The notes below the pieces were generated by a model. The model searched no databases. It was not told where the DNA came from and saw only the letters and a program-made list of their open reading frames with translations. A stretch of 64,000 nt of DNA from Batrachochytrium dendrobatidis JAM81 (taxonomy: Eukaryota > Chytridiomycota > Chytridiomycetes > Rhizophydiales), in NCBI RefSeq assembly GCF_000203795.2, contig NW_006281106.1:935302-999301 (forward strand). Direction: 5' to 3'. Below, piece by piece: positions 23,142 to 36,200 of this stretch (its first letter is position 1; each line of letters starts with the position of its first letter). Both the position numbers and the translations under genes were made by a program.

Positions 23142-23527
23142 CTTTGATGTAGTTGATGGAAACCACGTTAACTGTGGAAATTGCAACCTCAACTCGACTG
23201 TCAGTCACGACAAGATCGACTCTCGAAACTGTTATTGTGGATTCACTTGTTTAGTCTGTCAGAATGCATTCTTTAACTCATGACTATTTCTTGCGATCAA
23301 TCTCGCATACTGCATTGACTTAATATTCAAACATTGAGAGATTGACATGAAAACAACTGTTGTATTGGATTAAGAATCAAGAGTATTAATCAAGGTTGAT
23401 TTCCAATAGAAAACCATACGATTCATGCTGATTTTAAAAGTCATTGCAGATTCCATTCTACGTGAATCTGGTTAATTAACCAGATTCAATTTCAACTTGA
23501 ACCATCTCAAGTTTACTAGTGACAGAA
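23142..23527. promoter_or_regulatory. Divergent RPB2 / lipoate ligase promoter interval
   Basis: 386 bp between two divergent start codons must contain both promoters. It also holds a solo TIR-like end (CATTCTACGTGAATCTGG near 23453) followed by a small perfect palindrome (CTGGTTAATTAACCAG). No other element is recognisable. Confidence 0.45.
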
Positions 23528-25351
23528 ATGACTACTTGGGCACGACAATCAGCAGTGTTTGTATCAAAAGTAACCGATCCTTGGATCAACTTGGCATTTG
23601 AAGATTGGTAACGTCGTAATCTACTGCATAATTGACTTGTTGATCAACTCATCCAACGCTTGCTAATGTAATGCTCAACATCTTGTCACTGCATTCAACC
23701 CTATTAATAGGTTATTTAATACACAAAAGCAATTCAAATATCAGCTCATGCTGTATCGTAATGTTTCTAGTGTCATTGTTGGCCGGAATCAGGTATAAAT
23801 ATCATTTGAATTCGCCAACTGGCTGATTATACCGCATCAGTACTGTCCAAGATCATTGTGCGTACAATACTTCAAGTCACTCTAAAGTGTATGATGTACA
23901 GCTGTGCTCACGTAGAATGGAACATTATCTTACTGTCTCTGTTTTGGAATAGACGATGCTTAATAATCATTGTATTCCTAATAGAATTTGACTTGTTTGA
24001 TGAATATTCTCAATCCTTCCAAACTGTCATTATACAACCAAACTCTATTCTGTTGTATCCTAAAAACTTGTATATTTGCACTCTAATTGAAGAAAACAGT
24101 TTTGGGAATGCAACTATACATGTCAATCATCCCGAAAAAGACTAGTCAATTAACGAGTTTAAAAAACAATGTTGGTCAATTTAAAGTGAATCATCATGTC
24201 ATGAAACCGCTTTTATACTCTTCCATTTTACGTGAATACGACTGTAATACGATGCTTGAATTTAGTTGTATACGCTAACTATTATTACTAAGAATCCATG
24301 GAGAGAATGTAGCGTTTTGGCACTTGATCGAGACAATATACCGATTATACGGCGTAAAAGTGGTGGAGGCACGGTATTCCATGTAAAGTGTACAACTTGC
24401 ACTGCATATAAAGTCAACTCTTATAATTTCAGATGGTTTACTTGTTGCTTTTTATGCATGAATCAACTTTTTGCAGGATATGGGAAATACAAACTACTCC
24501 ATCATGATGCCTAGAGATGAGTTTGATCGTAAACGAAATGCTCATCTTGTATCTCGTGCATTGCATCAAATGGATGTTCCAAGTCAAGTGAATGCTCGAC
24601 ACGACATTGTTATTGGTGATCGCAAAGTATCCGGTTCTGCATTCAAGTTGGTCAACCATAGGGCATACCATCACGGTACAATGTTGATAAGCACAGATAT
24701 TTCTAAACTAGGAGCATATCTAAAAGGACCAGAACAGGTATGTGATAAGATTCTAATGAAGCTTGCCATTTCAAAGTACCAACAATATAAACTAAACTGA
24801 TGTTTGGAATTTTCATAGGGTCAGATTGTGGGTCGTGGTGTCGAGAGTGTCAAGTCGCAAGTAACATCATTATTGAATCACTCCTACACGGCAGACCACG
24901 ATGGGTTCTGCAAATGTGTTGCACAGGAGTTTGAAATGGAGTATTCTGAAAATCCCATTCCTGCGACTTTTTTAACAATGGATGATTTTCATGCATCTAA
25001 AGAAGTGCAAGACATTTACCACACTCTCAAAGTAACTACATGTTTGAAAAATTCAAAATGCATGAATGATACTCGCGATCAATCTATTGCTGGATGAGTA
25101 TTTAACTAATCCCAATTTATATGCAGAGTTGGGAATGGACATTTGGCGAAACATCGCAGTTTGTTCACACAATACCATCTGGCCAGGCTGAAAAAAACAT
25201 TGCCATAACAGTACTAGAAGGGATCATAACAGATGTTCAATTAATTCACAGAGCCTCCTCTGACCCACATGCTGATTCTAGAACAGCGCAATGGATCGGA
25301 AAGAGATACGATGCAAACATGCCTCTGTGTATTCAACAAAGTCTTTTCTAG
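23528..25351 (+). CDS. Lipoate-protein ligase (LplA/AIM22 type)
   Basis: Six in-phase exons: 23528-23607, 23711-23792, 24293-24382, 24477-24737, 24819-25031, 25127-25351, about 316 residues. Conserved LplA segments in order: VFVSKVTDPWINLAFEDW, LYRNVSSVIVGRNQNPWREC, the lipoyl-AMP loop RRKSGGGTVFHDMGNTNYS, and the adenylation lysine region DIVIGDRKVSGSAFK. A C-terminal domain includes GQIVGRGVESVKSQVTSL and WEWTFGETSQF. The enzyme activates lipoate and attaches it to lipoyl domains of mitochondrial dehydrogenases and the glycine-cleavage H protein. In fungi the Lip3/Aim22 form may instead transfer octanoate or lipoate between proteins. Intron 2 hosts a 350-bp TIR element. Confidence 0.9.
23897..24246 (-). 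mobile_element. TIR element, 350 bp, in lipoate ligase intron 2
   Basis: Bounded by TACAGCTGTGCTCACGTAGA and ACGTGAATACGACTGTA, TA at each edge. The transposase-side block (TGTTTTGGAATAGACGATG) is at the left, so it is inverted relative to the 3354 copy. The zinc-ribbon segment is mostly deleted; a trace of the upstream part (GGAATGCAACTATACATGTC) remains. Confidence 0.8.
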
Positions 25352-27839
25352 ACTTGATTCGAGCTGAGCTAAATATCAAGGGATTTTAAATTACTGATAG
25401 TATCGAGATGGTCGAGGCAATCAATGCATAGCGAGTGTAATAAACATTCGATCGATTGCAGTTTTATGCTCGATAATATCAACTGTACTTTAGATTGGCT
25501 GTTTGGTAAAGTTTGCAATTGGTTATAATGCAACAATTGGGGATTGAAGATACAGAGTAAACCATAATTAGTATAATAGATACAGCATTCCATGTCCTCT
25601 TCGAGTCCAAAATCTGAACTTGAAATCCTCGAAATGCAGAGTGTGGGAGACAAACCATTTCTGTTTAAGTTTAAATGTCCATATCACAAATCAAGACATT
25701 AGCATGTCAACCTCGAACATCAACGACAACTCTGATCTCTACAATGTAACATTCTTATCGACTTGACATTTTTGATTGTATCCAAAACTACTTTCAAAGG
25801 ATACTTTAATGGATCTTGTAGGCATGACAGATGGAGGACAATGATTGGAAAGGATCAAGTCTTACAGAATGATTGAAAGGGTAGCAGGTCCTGAACATCG
25901 CGACAAGGTGAAAATGAACGAGAATATACAAACTTTAAAGAGGCTGGGAAAGTTGAACGAACAAGGAACGCCTACTACAAACCACAACCAGATACTGTGC
26001 TTGTCATTGGGGATGTTGTCTTTACACACAACCAAGGAATATCTGGAACGAGTATGAAACTAAAGAAGTTTGTTGTATTCTGAATCTCATACATTCGCGT
26101 TCTAACTCAAGAAAACAAGATTGCATGTTTGAATAATGCAACAGTAGTTTGCTGCCAATCGCAGTGTTTGATTTGTATTAAAGGAGATTAAACAAGTGTC
26201 AAGGATGTATAATTTATTAAGATTGGAGTGTGAGCATTCGTTTAGTTTTTATACAAAATGAGCAGAAACCAGTAAATCAATAAGTTCAGAGTGCACAATG
26301 ATTCCCAGTAAAATTTGATGGAAACCGACATCAATCACTTCACGATCCTGACTGCTTATCATACCTTGATATCTTAGTACTTCATTTTACGTGAATATGG
26401 CGGTAGGTTCGAAATACAAACTGGAATCGAGATTGTACTAGTATATTCAGTAAATATGAATCCTTCACACTGGCGTATATACTCTTGATTTGAAGTTGAT
26501 CCTGTGGCCTTGCCAAATTGCATTGAAATGTCTGGAATGGCATTGACTGCATTGTAAACATAAATCTCAGAGTTGCCATCTTTTACAATGCTGATTGCTT
26601 TCTCAGTGTAGGTTAATGTAGTGGATCAATTTAGCAAGACAGTTGGATAGTGACTAGAAAAAGCACATGGCTTGAGGCTCAAGTAATAGATTAAAAAGCG
26701 CCAATTGAAATCTGACATGATACTAGTCAAGTCGGGATCTCTTAATGGGTCCATCTTTACAAGAAATTGGTAGAGTATAATAGTAGCATGCGAGACAATA
26801 TCTAGTCAGATTAAGAGACCATTAAAAGCTGGCTTAGATGGTATTTATTTAAAAACCGCATCCATACTTTTGCAGCTATATTCCACAATTTAATAAAATC
26901 AACAAGACTAAAATACCAGGTTAGAGTTGGAGAATGGAATCAACCCGTACTTTTCACTTGAAGTGATTAAGCTTGTAATGGAAGGTAGAGTACATGCTAA
27001 AAAGCGCGGGTATATTTAGGTTGTTTATATGCAGTTTAACATGCAAATAAATGCGTCAGGCCAAATGATACAACCCGCCAAAAATGATAACCTTCAAGTA
27101 TAAAGAATAGGGATCATGCGTTTCATAATACGATTAAATGAATAATTGCAATGAATTACGGGGCTTTGTTGGCAAGGATGATCAATTCAAAACAGAAATA
27201 TGTCAGCAATAAATCTTGGTGGTGCTTTTGTATACATTAGTGAAACGCCACGCTATTTTTGCATTAGAATTATAGGCAGTCCGAGCCACGTGGGTTTAAT
27301 TTACCCAAAAAGGAAACGAAGCATATACGGGGTCCTGTTGCAGGCAATGTTGAACTTTCTTCATAAAGAGCAGCATATCGCATCGTTACTCTTGTTAACT
27401 CAACAAATTTGTGTATTACATACTATAGGTAAGCCGTGCTGTTAGATTGTCAAACTAATTGAGCGAGTTTTCAATCTAGTCATCTTGATAGAACTTCACT
27501 CCATCACCCACCATTTTATGCTATAGTACTAGACTTATTTTTTAAGCAGCACAGTGTTGATTGGACCGTATGTAGTTTTGCAAATCAATTAAAGGATGTG
27601 TGTTTTCAAACAATACACTACAGGAAACTATGATTTTAACCTTTAAATCATCTGCAATTCTACACTCCAGTATTACATTGTGCAACATCCAGCAGCCTCA
27701 GTAGTTTTGTATTGGACTACAAGAGCACTAATTATGGCATTTGGTTGATCCGTGTCCTGTTGGAAAATTGCGTCTAGATGAATTACTGAATTTGTAGGGG
27801 TTTGCATATACCAATACAAATTTATGCACCCGCAGATTT
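25352..27839. other. Gene-poor 2.5 kb region with possible gene relic
   Basis: No complete gene is recognised. Between about 25590 and 26060 several short frames look protein-like (MSSSSPKSELEILEMQ at 25590; PDTVLVIGDVVFTHNQ near 26000) with GT-AG-like junctions between them. I cannot join them without stops and do not recognise a family; a decayed gene is possible. A truncated TIR element lies at about 26085-26405. The rest (26406-27839) shows only short frames. Confidence 0.35.
26085..26405 (-). mobile_element. Truncated TIR element
   Basis: The right terminus CATTTTACGTGAATATGGCGGTA is intact but no matching left terminus is present. The interior keeps the zinc-ribbon side (ACATTCGCGTTCTAACTCAAGA, then GTCAAGGATGTATAATTTAT), in the same orientation as the copy at 10916. 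It is a 5'-truncated, old copy. Confidence 0.65.
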
Positions 27840-28176
27840 TACAGCTGTAATCGCGTAAAATGGAATACTTGCATTTATCTTGAAGCCACTGTTTTGGAAT
27901 AGCCAGCGATTGAACATTCGTTGTGCTTTTCTATTGAGCATTGTTGGTCTATTCAATATGCAGTGTTTATGATGTTTACAGACTAGTTTTGAATTGAATT
28001 ATCCCCTTTTTCAGTTGGCATAGCCATGCATTGTACGATCGACTTGTTTGAATCTAAATTCATCCATTACGATAATACTATCCAGTAAAATTGATGGAAG
28101 CCGGCATTGATGATTCCATCAGATTGGCATTGTATTATGCACTCTTTAATGTCCCATTTACATGAATGCATCTATA
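27840..28176 (-). mobile_element. TIR element, 337 bp, upstream of the repeat-protein gene
   Basis: Left end TACAGCTGTAATCGCGTAAA, right end TTTACATGAATGCATCTATA, TA edges. The transposase-side block TGTTTTGGAATAGCCAGCG lies near the left end. It stops about 55 bp before the start codon at 28231, so it overlaps the promoter region of that gene. Confidence 0.7.
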
Positions 28177-28230
28177 GTACAATTACGACTCAGTTTACTA
28201 ACTATGGATGAAACCAATGTTTTATAGAAT

Positions 28231-30066
28231 ATGAAGGTTTCCATTTTCGTCCTTGCACTCGCTGCCGCTGTTACTGCCGCTCCTTTTGGCTATGGTAACA
28301 ACTCTCCCAGCACCACTCCCGCTGTTCCATCGACTACCACATCGATAGTTGAAACTCCCGTTCCTAAGCCCCAGTCTTCTACCAGCACTACTACTACTAC
28401 TAAGCACGGCTATCACCATAATTCTAGTGCTTCCAAGCATACTACTGCTCATCACAGCAAACCTGTCGAGACTCCAGCACCCAAGGCTACTCCCACCCCT
28501 ACTCCAGCCTACCCCGTTCCCGAGACTCCCGTCCCAACTGTTGTCTCTACACCATGTGAATCACCTGTTGAGACTCCCGTCCCAACTGTTGCATCTACTC
28601 CTGCTTATCCCGTTCCCGAGACACCGGTTCCAACTGTTGCCACTACTCCAGTTGTACCAGTTCCATATGGTGGCGGTGAAACTCCAGTCCCAACTGCTGC
28701 CAGCACTCCTGCTTACCCCACTCCCGAGACACCGGTTCCAACTGTTGCCACTACTCCAGCTTACCCCACTGCCGAGACTCCAGTCCCAACCGTTGCCACT
28801 ACCCCATCTGTTCCCGAGACTCCAGTTCCCGAAGCATCTACTCCAGCTTACCCAACCAAGAAGAAGTGCCGTCATCGTAAGACCAAGGGTGGTGAGACTC
28901 CCGTCCCAACTGTTGCCACTACTCCAGCTGTCCCCGAGACTCCTGCTCCAGAAATTTCCCCACCTGCACCATATGGTGGTGGTGAGACTCCCGTCCCAAC
29001 TGTTGCCACTACCCCAGTTGGTCCCGAGACTCCTGCTCCGGAAATCCCTTCACCTGCACCATATGGCGGTGGTGAGACTCCCGTCCCAACTGTTGCCACT
29101 ACTCCAGCTGTTCCCGAGACTCCAGTCCCAACTGTTGCCACTACTCCAGCTTACCCCACTCCCGAGACACCAGTCCCAACTGTTGCCACTACTCCAGCTT
29201 ACCCCACCCCTGAGACTCCCGTCCCAACTGTAGTGTCCACTCCCCCAACTACTCCTTGCTCCGAGACTCCCACTCCCGAGACACCGGTTCCAACTGTTGC
29301 CACTACTCCGGCTTACCCCACTCCCGAGACTCCAGTCCCAACCGTTGCTACTACTCCAGCTGTCCCCGAGACTCCCGTCCCAACTGTAGTGTCCACTCCC
29401 CCAACTACTCCTTGCTCCGAGACTCCCACTCCCGAGACACCGGTTCCAACTGTTGCCACTACTCCGGCTTACCCCACTCCCGAGACTCCAGTCCCAACTG
29501 TTGTATCTACCCCAGCTGTCCCCGAGACTCCCGTCCCAACTGTAGTGTCCACTCCCCCAACTACTCCTTGCTCCGAGACTCCCACCCCTGAGACTCCAGT
29601 CCCAACCGTTGCATCTACTCCCGTCCCAACTGTGACTCCCACACCCGAGACTACTCCTTGCTCCGAGACTCCCACACCCGAGACCACTCCAGCTGTTCCC
29701 GAGACTCCAGTCCCAACCGTTGCATCTACTCCCGTCCCAACTGTGACCCCCACACCCGAGACTACTCCTTGCTCCGAGACCCCCACACCAGAGACTACTC
29801 CTTGCTCCGAGACTGCAACTGAGACTACTCCAGTCCCAACCGTTGTATCCACACCAGCTGTCTCCGAGACTCCAGTCCCAACTGTTGCATCTACTCCCGT
29901 CCCAACTGTGACCCCCACACCAGAGACTACTCCTTGCTCCGAGACTTCCACACCCGAGACCACTCCTTGCTCCGAGACTGCAACTGAGACTACTCCTTGC
30001 TCCGAGACTCCAACTGAAACCACTCCATGCTCCGAGACTCCAACCGAAACCGGTTCCGCCAACTAA
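28231..30066 (+). CDS. Secreted Pro/Thr-rich repeat (mucin-like) protein
   Basis: A 611-residue intronless frame. The first ~17 residues (MKVSIFVLALAAAVTAA) form a clear signal peptide. The rest is built of ETPVPTV-based units: ETPVPTVATTPAYPTP repeats in the first two thirds and TTPCSETPTPE units with regular Cys towards the C-terminus. A basic insert (KKKCRHRKTKGG) interrupts the repeats near residue 212. There is no GPI-like hydrophobic tail. Such proteins are normally heavily O-glycosylated and cell-wall or matrix located. An adhesive or protective surface role is plausible but inferred. The coding DNA is much more C-rich than its surroundings, and the repeated unit keeps other frames open; these are not genes. 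Repeat number probably varies between strains. Confidence 0.85.
   Translation: MKVSIFVLALAAAVTAAPFGYGNNSPSTTPAVPSTTTSIVETPVPKPQSSTSTTTTTKHGYHHNSSASKHTTAHHSKPVETPAPKATPTPTPAYPVPETPVPTVVSTPCESPVETPVPTVASTPAYPVPETPVPTVATTPVVPVPYGGGETPVPTAASTPAYPTPETPVPTVATTPAYPTAETPVPTVATTPSVPETPVPEASTPAYPTKKKCRHRKTKGGETPVPTVATTPAVPETPAPEISPPAPYGGGETPVPTVATTPVGPETPAPEIPSPAPYGGGETPVPTVATTPAVPETPVPTVATTPAYPTPETPVPTVATTPAYPTPETPVPTVVSTPPTTPCSETPTPETPVPTVATTPAYPTPETPVPTVATTPAVPETPVPTVVSTPPTTPCSETPTPETPVPTVATTPAYPTPETPVPTVVSTPAVPETPVPTVVSTPPTTPCSETPTPETPVPTVASTPVPTVTPTPETTPCSETPTPETTPAVPETPVPTVASTPVPTVTPTPETTPCSETPTPETTPCSETATETTPVPTVVSTPAVSETPVPTVASTPVPTVTPTPETTPCSETSTPETTPCSETATETTPCSETPTETTPCSETPTETGSAN
28300..30060 (+). 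repeat. In-frame tandem coding repeats
   Basis: Imperfect tandem units of about 33-60 bp sharing GAGACTCCCGTCCCAACTGT. Blocks such as the stretch containing CCAACTACTCCTTGCTCCGA recur as longer higher-order copies (near 29240, 29400 and 29555), indicating unequal crossing-over or slippage. Confidence 0.85.
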
Positions 30067-30277
30067 GCATTTAAAACACTCTTTCTTGAGTTGATCTGTA
30101 TTATTCCTTGTCGAGTTTTACAGTAGAGGAAAAAGCTATTCCATGTTCTATTAGTATTCATGTGATTGAATGAAATTTTAAAATTGTATCACTTTCAATT
30201 ATAGCTGGGTTTAGAAGAGTTTATTTAGTCATGTATGCTTGAAAGATTTGTAGATATAGGCTCATTAAAGTCTGGTT

Positions 30278-33200
30278 TTAATAGGGTGTGGCTTGACAAA
30301 TATGATAACGAGTTTCTTCAGCCAGACCAAATGGATTGGTTGGAGACAAGGAGATATCAGTGGCAGTCTTGTCAGTAATCCCAGTAATGTAAGCCAAGAT
30401 CCATCCACGTTGTTGAATTCGATCTGCAAAAACGGAGTTTGGCTGAATATCCAAGAAAAAGTGTGGAGTATTGACATTAAATGCAGTCCATGCAGCCGGA
30501 TTGCGTGTAGGTAGAAATAATACCAAGTCGTTGATTTTAAAGCTGTTGGCATAGATATGTATCAGATTGAGATGGACGTGCTAGTTAGTTTTTTGAATGC
30601 GCTACAAACTGCTATAAATCAAAAAAAACATACTTTTGAAACGCTACTCTAAAAGATGCTTGACCTAATAAGCATTAATGTTTAAAACAAGTTGTTTTTC
30701 AAAAAATCTTGAACGTCGATGGCATAATAAACTATACCTGTCAAATCTGACCACCGTTTCTCAATCCGATCAACACTATCGCTTACGTCTAAATATGCAC
30801 CTGCAGAGACAACTTTGGAATACAGTTCTCTTAATAGCAAATCATAGTGCTCGATAAACTTTGACATTCCACCCAAAGCATCATCATCATTTCCAAACCC
30901 TTCGATTAAACTCTTGGTGTCGTCGTAATGTGCACCAGCATCGGATATGGAAAAAGTATCACTCAATTTCGACAAACAACAGTTTTCAGTACTTCCAGTC
31001 AAACCGTTGTTACGAATAAGTGCATAGACAACATCCTCACTCAAAGTATGTTGGACCAATCTCACCAATGCATCCAAACATCCAGTTAAATGCTGTAGAC
31101 TTAACCGACACACAATATTCCAGTCCTCAATCTGCTCACGCATCTGCTGCACCTGTGAAAAAGCCAAACGCGACAACTCACGTTGAGATAAATCTTGTTG
31201 CATGTCTAGTCTCATTTGCTCTATCGCTTTGGTGTGTGCTTGTTTCTGTGATTCAATGTCAGCCATTGAATCAGCTTGTGTCTGCTCGAGTTCTTTTTTA
31301 ATCTGCTCTATTTGCTTTTGTAGAACGACTTCCGAAGTTCTATGCTGTTCAATTTGACTTTCTTGCAGATCTTGCAATCTTTTAAGCTCAAGGGCGTTTT
31401 TTTCTTGTTGTGCCTGGTGTTCGTTGCGTTGCACTTTGGCTGCTGCTACATGTCCTTCTGCCCGTTCATACAACACTTTTAGTGACTCTAAATCTGCTTC
31501 TAAAACTGCCTCATGTGCCTGTGCTACAGTCAGATCGTTTTCTGCTATCCGAAGTCGTTCTTCCGTCTCTCCAAGTCGTTGAATCAGTGTTACCATTTCA
31601 GCAGCAACTGACTATACTCGATAAAATACATAGTCATGCATTGACAAAGTTTGGCTTATTAATCAGTATCTGCTTGATAAAGATGTTCAACAATTTGGAA
31701 TTATACACAATGTACCTGGGTAACGTCACTCCCATCTTGACTGTCTTGCATAGAGTTCTTCATGCTTTCCATCATTGCTGCATGCCATAAAATATCATCT
31801 TTAAGAACTCTCATGCATCGACGCAACTCATCAATCGATGCTGGTTTGCTCCGTATGTGATTTAACTGAACAGGAGTCTGCTCTTCTATATCACTTTTCT
31901 GTTCAGAGCCAGTATCCCTACGCAAAGACAAACAACAGCCCTCCATATACTCGCGTACTTCTACCAAAAAATCTTGCAGCTATTCAACACCCTTTCAAGT
32001 TAGCAGCATAATAAAGTAAACCACCACCAAAAAGACAACTTCAAGAAAAATTGACAGACTAGTATTTACCTTTTTTAGCTCAACAAGAGTGTTGCTCAAC
32101 TGTACATCTGTCGTTTGCTTTTCATTGCGTAGTTTGTCATGTGATTCGCGTACCTACATGGCATGAGGTTAAACGTTGGCTTCATTGTTGATGTTGATAC
32201 AGATGCTGTACATTTCACAATGATCGCTGTAAATAAAAACTCACATTTTGGTACAAGGTAGTCAGTTCGGAAATCCGCTGAGTTGACTGCTGCAGCTGAT
32301 CGCAAAACTGCTGGTTTTCTTTCAAAATCTAAAATAAAGGTTTATAAACAATAGTATCAGCAAAATAATAGTCAACCATAGCAATTCAAAAAAATTGACT
32401 GTTCGAGCTGGTGCTCTATACATCCACAACAGTCACAAAAATCTAAACTTACTCTTTCTTTTTCAAGAGTCATGGTCTGAATAGTGGATTCCATTTCTTG
32501 CATCAGCCGTCTATCAGTCACATGCGTCTTTTCAACGGCTCCGCTGGTGGAATAACTTTGTTGAAGGAGTTGCTCAAGATTCTTGATACGCGCTTCATAT
32601 GCTTTAATTTTTTCTTCTTGTTTTGTGCTATGCGATGATGATAAAACATCGTTCATGGATGGATGCCGAAAAGCTGTAGAAGTTTGTGAAACTGGTGCTG
32701 CTGTATTTACAAGGCAGTACATTCCATCAATCAAGAAAAAACGTGTTAGACAGCACCATTGCGAATGTAGTGAGCAATCCATGTAAAATACAATCTTGGT
32801 CAAATATAACCTACCTTGAGCTCGCATCTCGACGACCTCTTTTCTTAATTTAGCATTTTCTGCTTCCAGCTTTACTATTCTATCACAAAACGCTGCATAT
32901 CAACGCATTGCAAATAATGTTGTCAGTAGTATGCTCAACTTGGTAATCGATACTCGCTGGATTTTTAAACCAACGAATAGATTTGCAAGTTACATACTAG
33001 AATTAGAAATCAACTCCTCAAAATCTAGCAAAGGTGAATCGACTTGAGGACTCATTTGTACCATCATTGCATGCAGTTTGGAGAGTGATCCAGAAGTTTG
33101 AACAGTGCTGGGATCTTGAATAGCCCGTAAAGAAGCCACCATTTGCGAAAATGCTACCCCCACAATCCCAAAATATTCGTATCCTGTTAGTACCTTAATC

Positions 33201-36200
33201 ATCAAATCAAAAAATATCCTCTATTTGCAAAAAATGTTGCTTAAATTGTCACGGAACAAATAAAAGGCAAGACGTTGGCTCAACTTACCGGTAACATCGT
33301 CTTTTGTAAGATTTGGTAAAAGTATCTCGTCTTCTGAAATAGACAACTTGATGGACGGAGTAGCTGATTCTAAACCTTTTAAAAGCCCCTTTGGTAGATA
33401 TCGCTCAATCTCTGTACGAAAAGTATCTCGGCGAGCTTCTTCTTGATTTTGGAAGCTAGTGAGTATACCCATTATTTGGTTGACTTTATCACCAAGCACC
33501 TATAGTTGCCATTATTTACAAGAATAAATTAAGACTGATGGAATAATTTTACAACAGTCATTGGCAAATGTACACATCATATCACTCAATTAAAAATGTA
33601 AACCAACCTTGGAATGTTCCCTTCGACGAACTATCTCAATAAAAGCTGCACCCCATGCTGGTGGCATGCGATGAACATGGAGCAGTTGCAAAAAAGCCTC
33701 GGCTTGAACTCGAAGTTCCTTGTCCAAAGCCATCAGGGCTTGGGGAATTATATAAATTGTCGATTGTTGTTTAGCTAGCTCCAACAGTTTTTCCATCAAC
33801 GCCTGAGTAAGATGTGCCTATTCAATCCCATCAATTGATTAGAATCAAAGTACATATATATTTCACTCATTTATCTAAAGCAATACTGCTCAATGAACCT
33901 ATTACATGTTGAAAATATCTTGATGTCATGCAAGCAGTACATTGGATATAGACTGAGCATTTACCTTTGAGTCGGAAAATTGAACCACAGTTTCTCGCAC
34001 TTGTCTATCACATCGAGTGATTTCTAAAGTTTAGAATTCAAAGTTAATCGCAGCTAAATGATTAGATTTATAACCAAAACCAGATATACGCCAGGCTTAG
34101 CAACTTACCGGGTATATATTCTTCAAAATGGATTTTGTAAAGATGTTCAAGAGCCTCAAACCTATCGCCCGCTTGATCATCTGGGCCATTAGAAATATCG
34201 GCCAAAATAGTTTCTACTCTAGTAAAATCTATTTCAAAAAGATTGGTTATAAAATGCTTGACATGTTAGCTTGGCTTATCATTCTACAAAATATAATATA
34301 AATTACCTCGTTCCAAAATATTCTGCCGGGATTCGATTTGACCCACAAGCTTTCGTACAATGTCCAATAGCGGATCTAGTTTACTCAAACTGTCAAGTCA
34401 AACACAATAAGAGCAAGCCATTGTAAGCATGATGCATTCAGCCTAAATTCATCTTGTATAAAAACTGCAATTTAAAAGGTTTAAACCAAGACCTACTCAA
34501 AATCTTCAGGCTCTAGTTGATCAATACGTGCACCGGCTCGAACATCGTTCATGGTTACACTAATTGATTGTACTTTGTCTACAAGTTCATCTGGATACAA
34601 ATATCAATTAGTTTGGCATGTCAATGCATTTTCAGCAAGTAACGCTTAGATATCCATGGCACAAATAATGCATGTGCAAATTAGAAACTCACCATGTGCA
34701 ACTCGACAGTCATTGATCCAACGAAGAAGCTTATCTCTTGGAATATAGTCATTCAAAACTTTTGATTCGCTTACAATAGCTTCATGAATAGGAATCATTG
34801 TAAGTGTATCCAGATCTGACGCAATACCGTGTAATAACTCTGTGTGAGAGGATATTTGAATCTGAGCTGGTGCAATAAAACTGTCGTATGAATCCAAAAC
34901 ACTCCTTTAAAACATAGTATTAGAGTCAGGTTTAGACTAGATATTGATACAAACCGGTCGCACAAAAATATTGCAATCCAACGAGAAATATAGCCCTACT
35001 TGCGATGTGTAAAAAGATTACAAAGTGCCATTGTCAGGCCTTCCACTTGAATAGATTGTTCTAGTTGAAAATAGATCAAAATTGTGGCAAAACCCAATCA
35101 ATAAATTACAAACAATTGCTTGTGTAATATAGGATTGATCTGATGTATACCTTCCAGTAGTCGTTCACATGTTTTGGCGTGCTTATTGGCAATCTTTCGA
35201 AGTGCCTGTTATTCATCAAAAGTAGATGGTGCACCATATAAAGTTGGCATTAAAGACTCAAGACATCTGAAATCATACTAAAAGATAACATGGTCAACTA
35301 AATCTTACCTGTCCGTATGAAATATGCTCTGAAAAGGCACGTTTAAAAGCTATTACTCGCTCTTTTGAAGATAGATTTGGGGCTAATGGTGATATCACCT
35401 TCAATCCCACAACAGCTACACCAGTACACAATTGGTATTGATTCAAATCTATTGGTATTGACACTAAATAATTTCCATCAATGGCCAAGCGTGACATTCT
35501 TAATAATTCTTACTATCTGATGGAACTGGCGGTTCAATATCAATCGACATGTGAACAGGTTTATTTCCTGTTTGCTGCATGAGTGCCAATCGATTGAAAA
35601 TAAAAATACGCTCGTCTTTCTATATTTAAAACCACATTAGTTTAAGCATTGACAAGCAAAACTTGAATTGACAGACCGCAGCTAAAAACTCAACGTACTT
35701 GACTAGATAGCAAAGTAGTCAACATGCTTTGTTTAACTATCTGTGCATTTGAGCCTAAAAGAACTTGAAACTTTTGAGGAATAAAAGTAACGGCTTCTAT
35801 ATCTGCTCGAAGCATATCTACACTATCATGCCAAACGGTTTACAAGGTTGATTTTTAAGATTCAGTTGTAGAATCAGACCAGTTTTAGGTGTGAGAAAAT
35901 ACAGATAAAAGGCAATAGTTGTGCGTAATAGTGAATGGCATATTTCCAGTTGATCCATTGTGTCAGTATTCCCAATCCATCCAGATCCAAAGTGATGTTT
36001 GATGAGCAAATTGAGAATAAACAGTTGACCACACATTGTCAGCTCAATATGGAATCAACACATTCCGAAAATAATACTGGTTTTGTGATTGGAATACAGT
36101 CCTATTCAGGCAATACAGCCAGACCACAGCTGAAACTTTGGTTGGTTGGATTATACTTGTTATCCCTATGACCATGAACGAAAGCACTATCACCACAGCA

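Noticed and set aside
28349..29233. Long second-frame and antisense frames (also 29469-30062, 28872-29141) in the repeat gene
   Set aside because: They result from the repetitive C-rich composition of the Pro/Thr repeats; only the frame with a signal peptide makes sense.
28300..30060. CRISPR-like or minisatellite array
   Set aside because: The repeats keep the coding frame, have no unique spacers and encode a Pro/Thr protein; the genome is eukaryotic.
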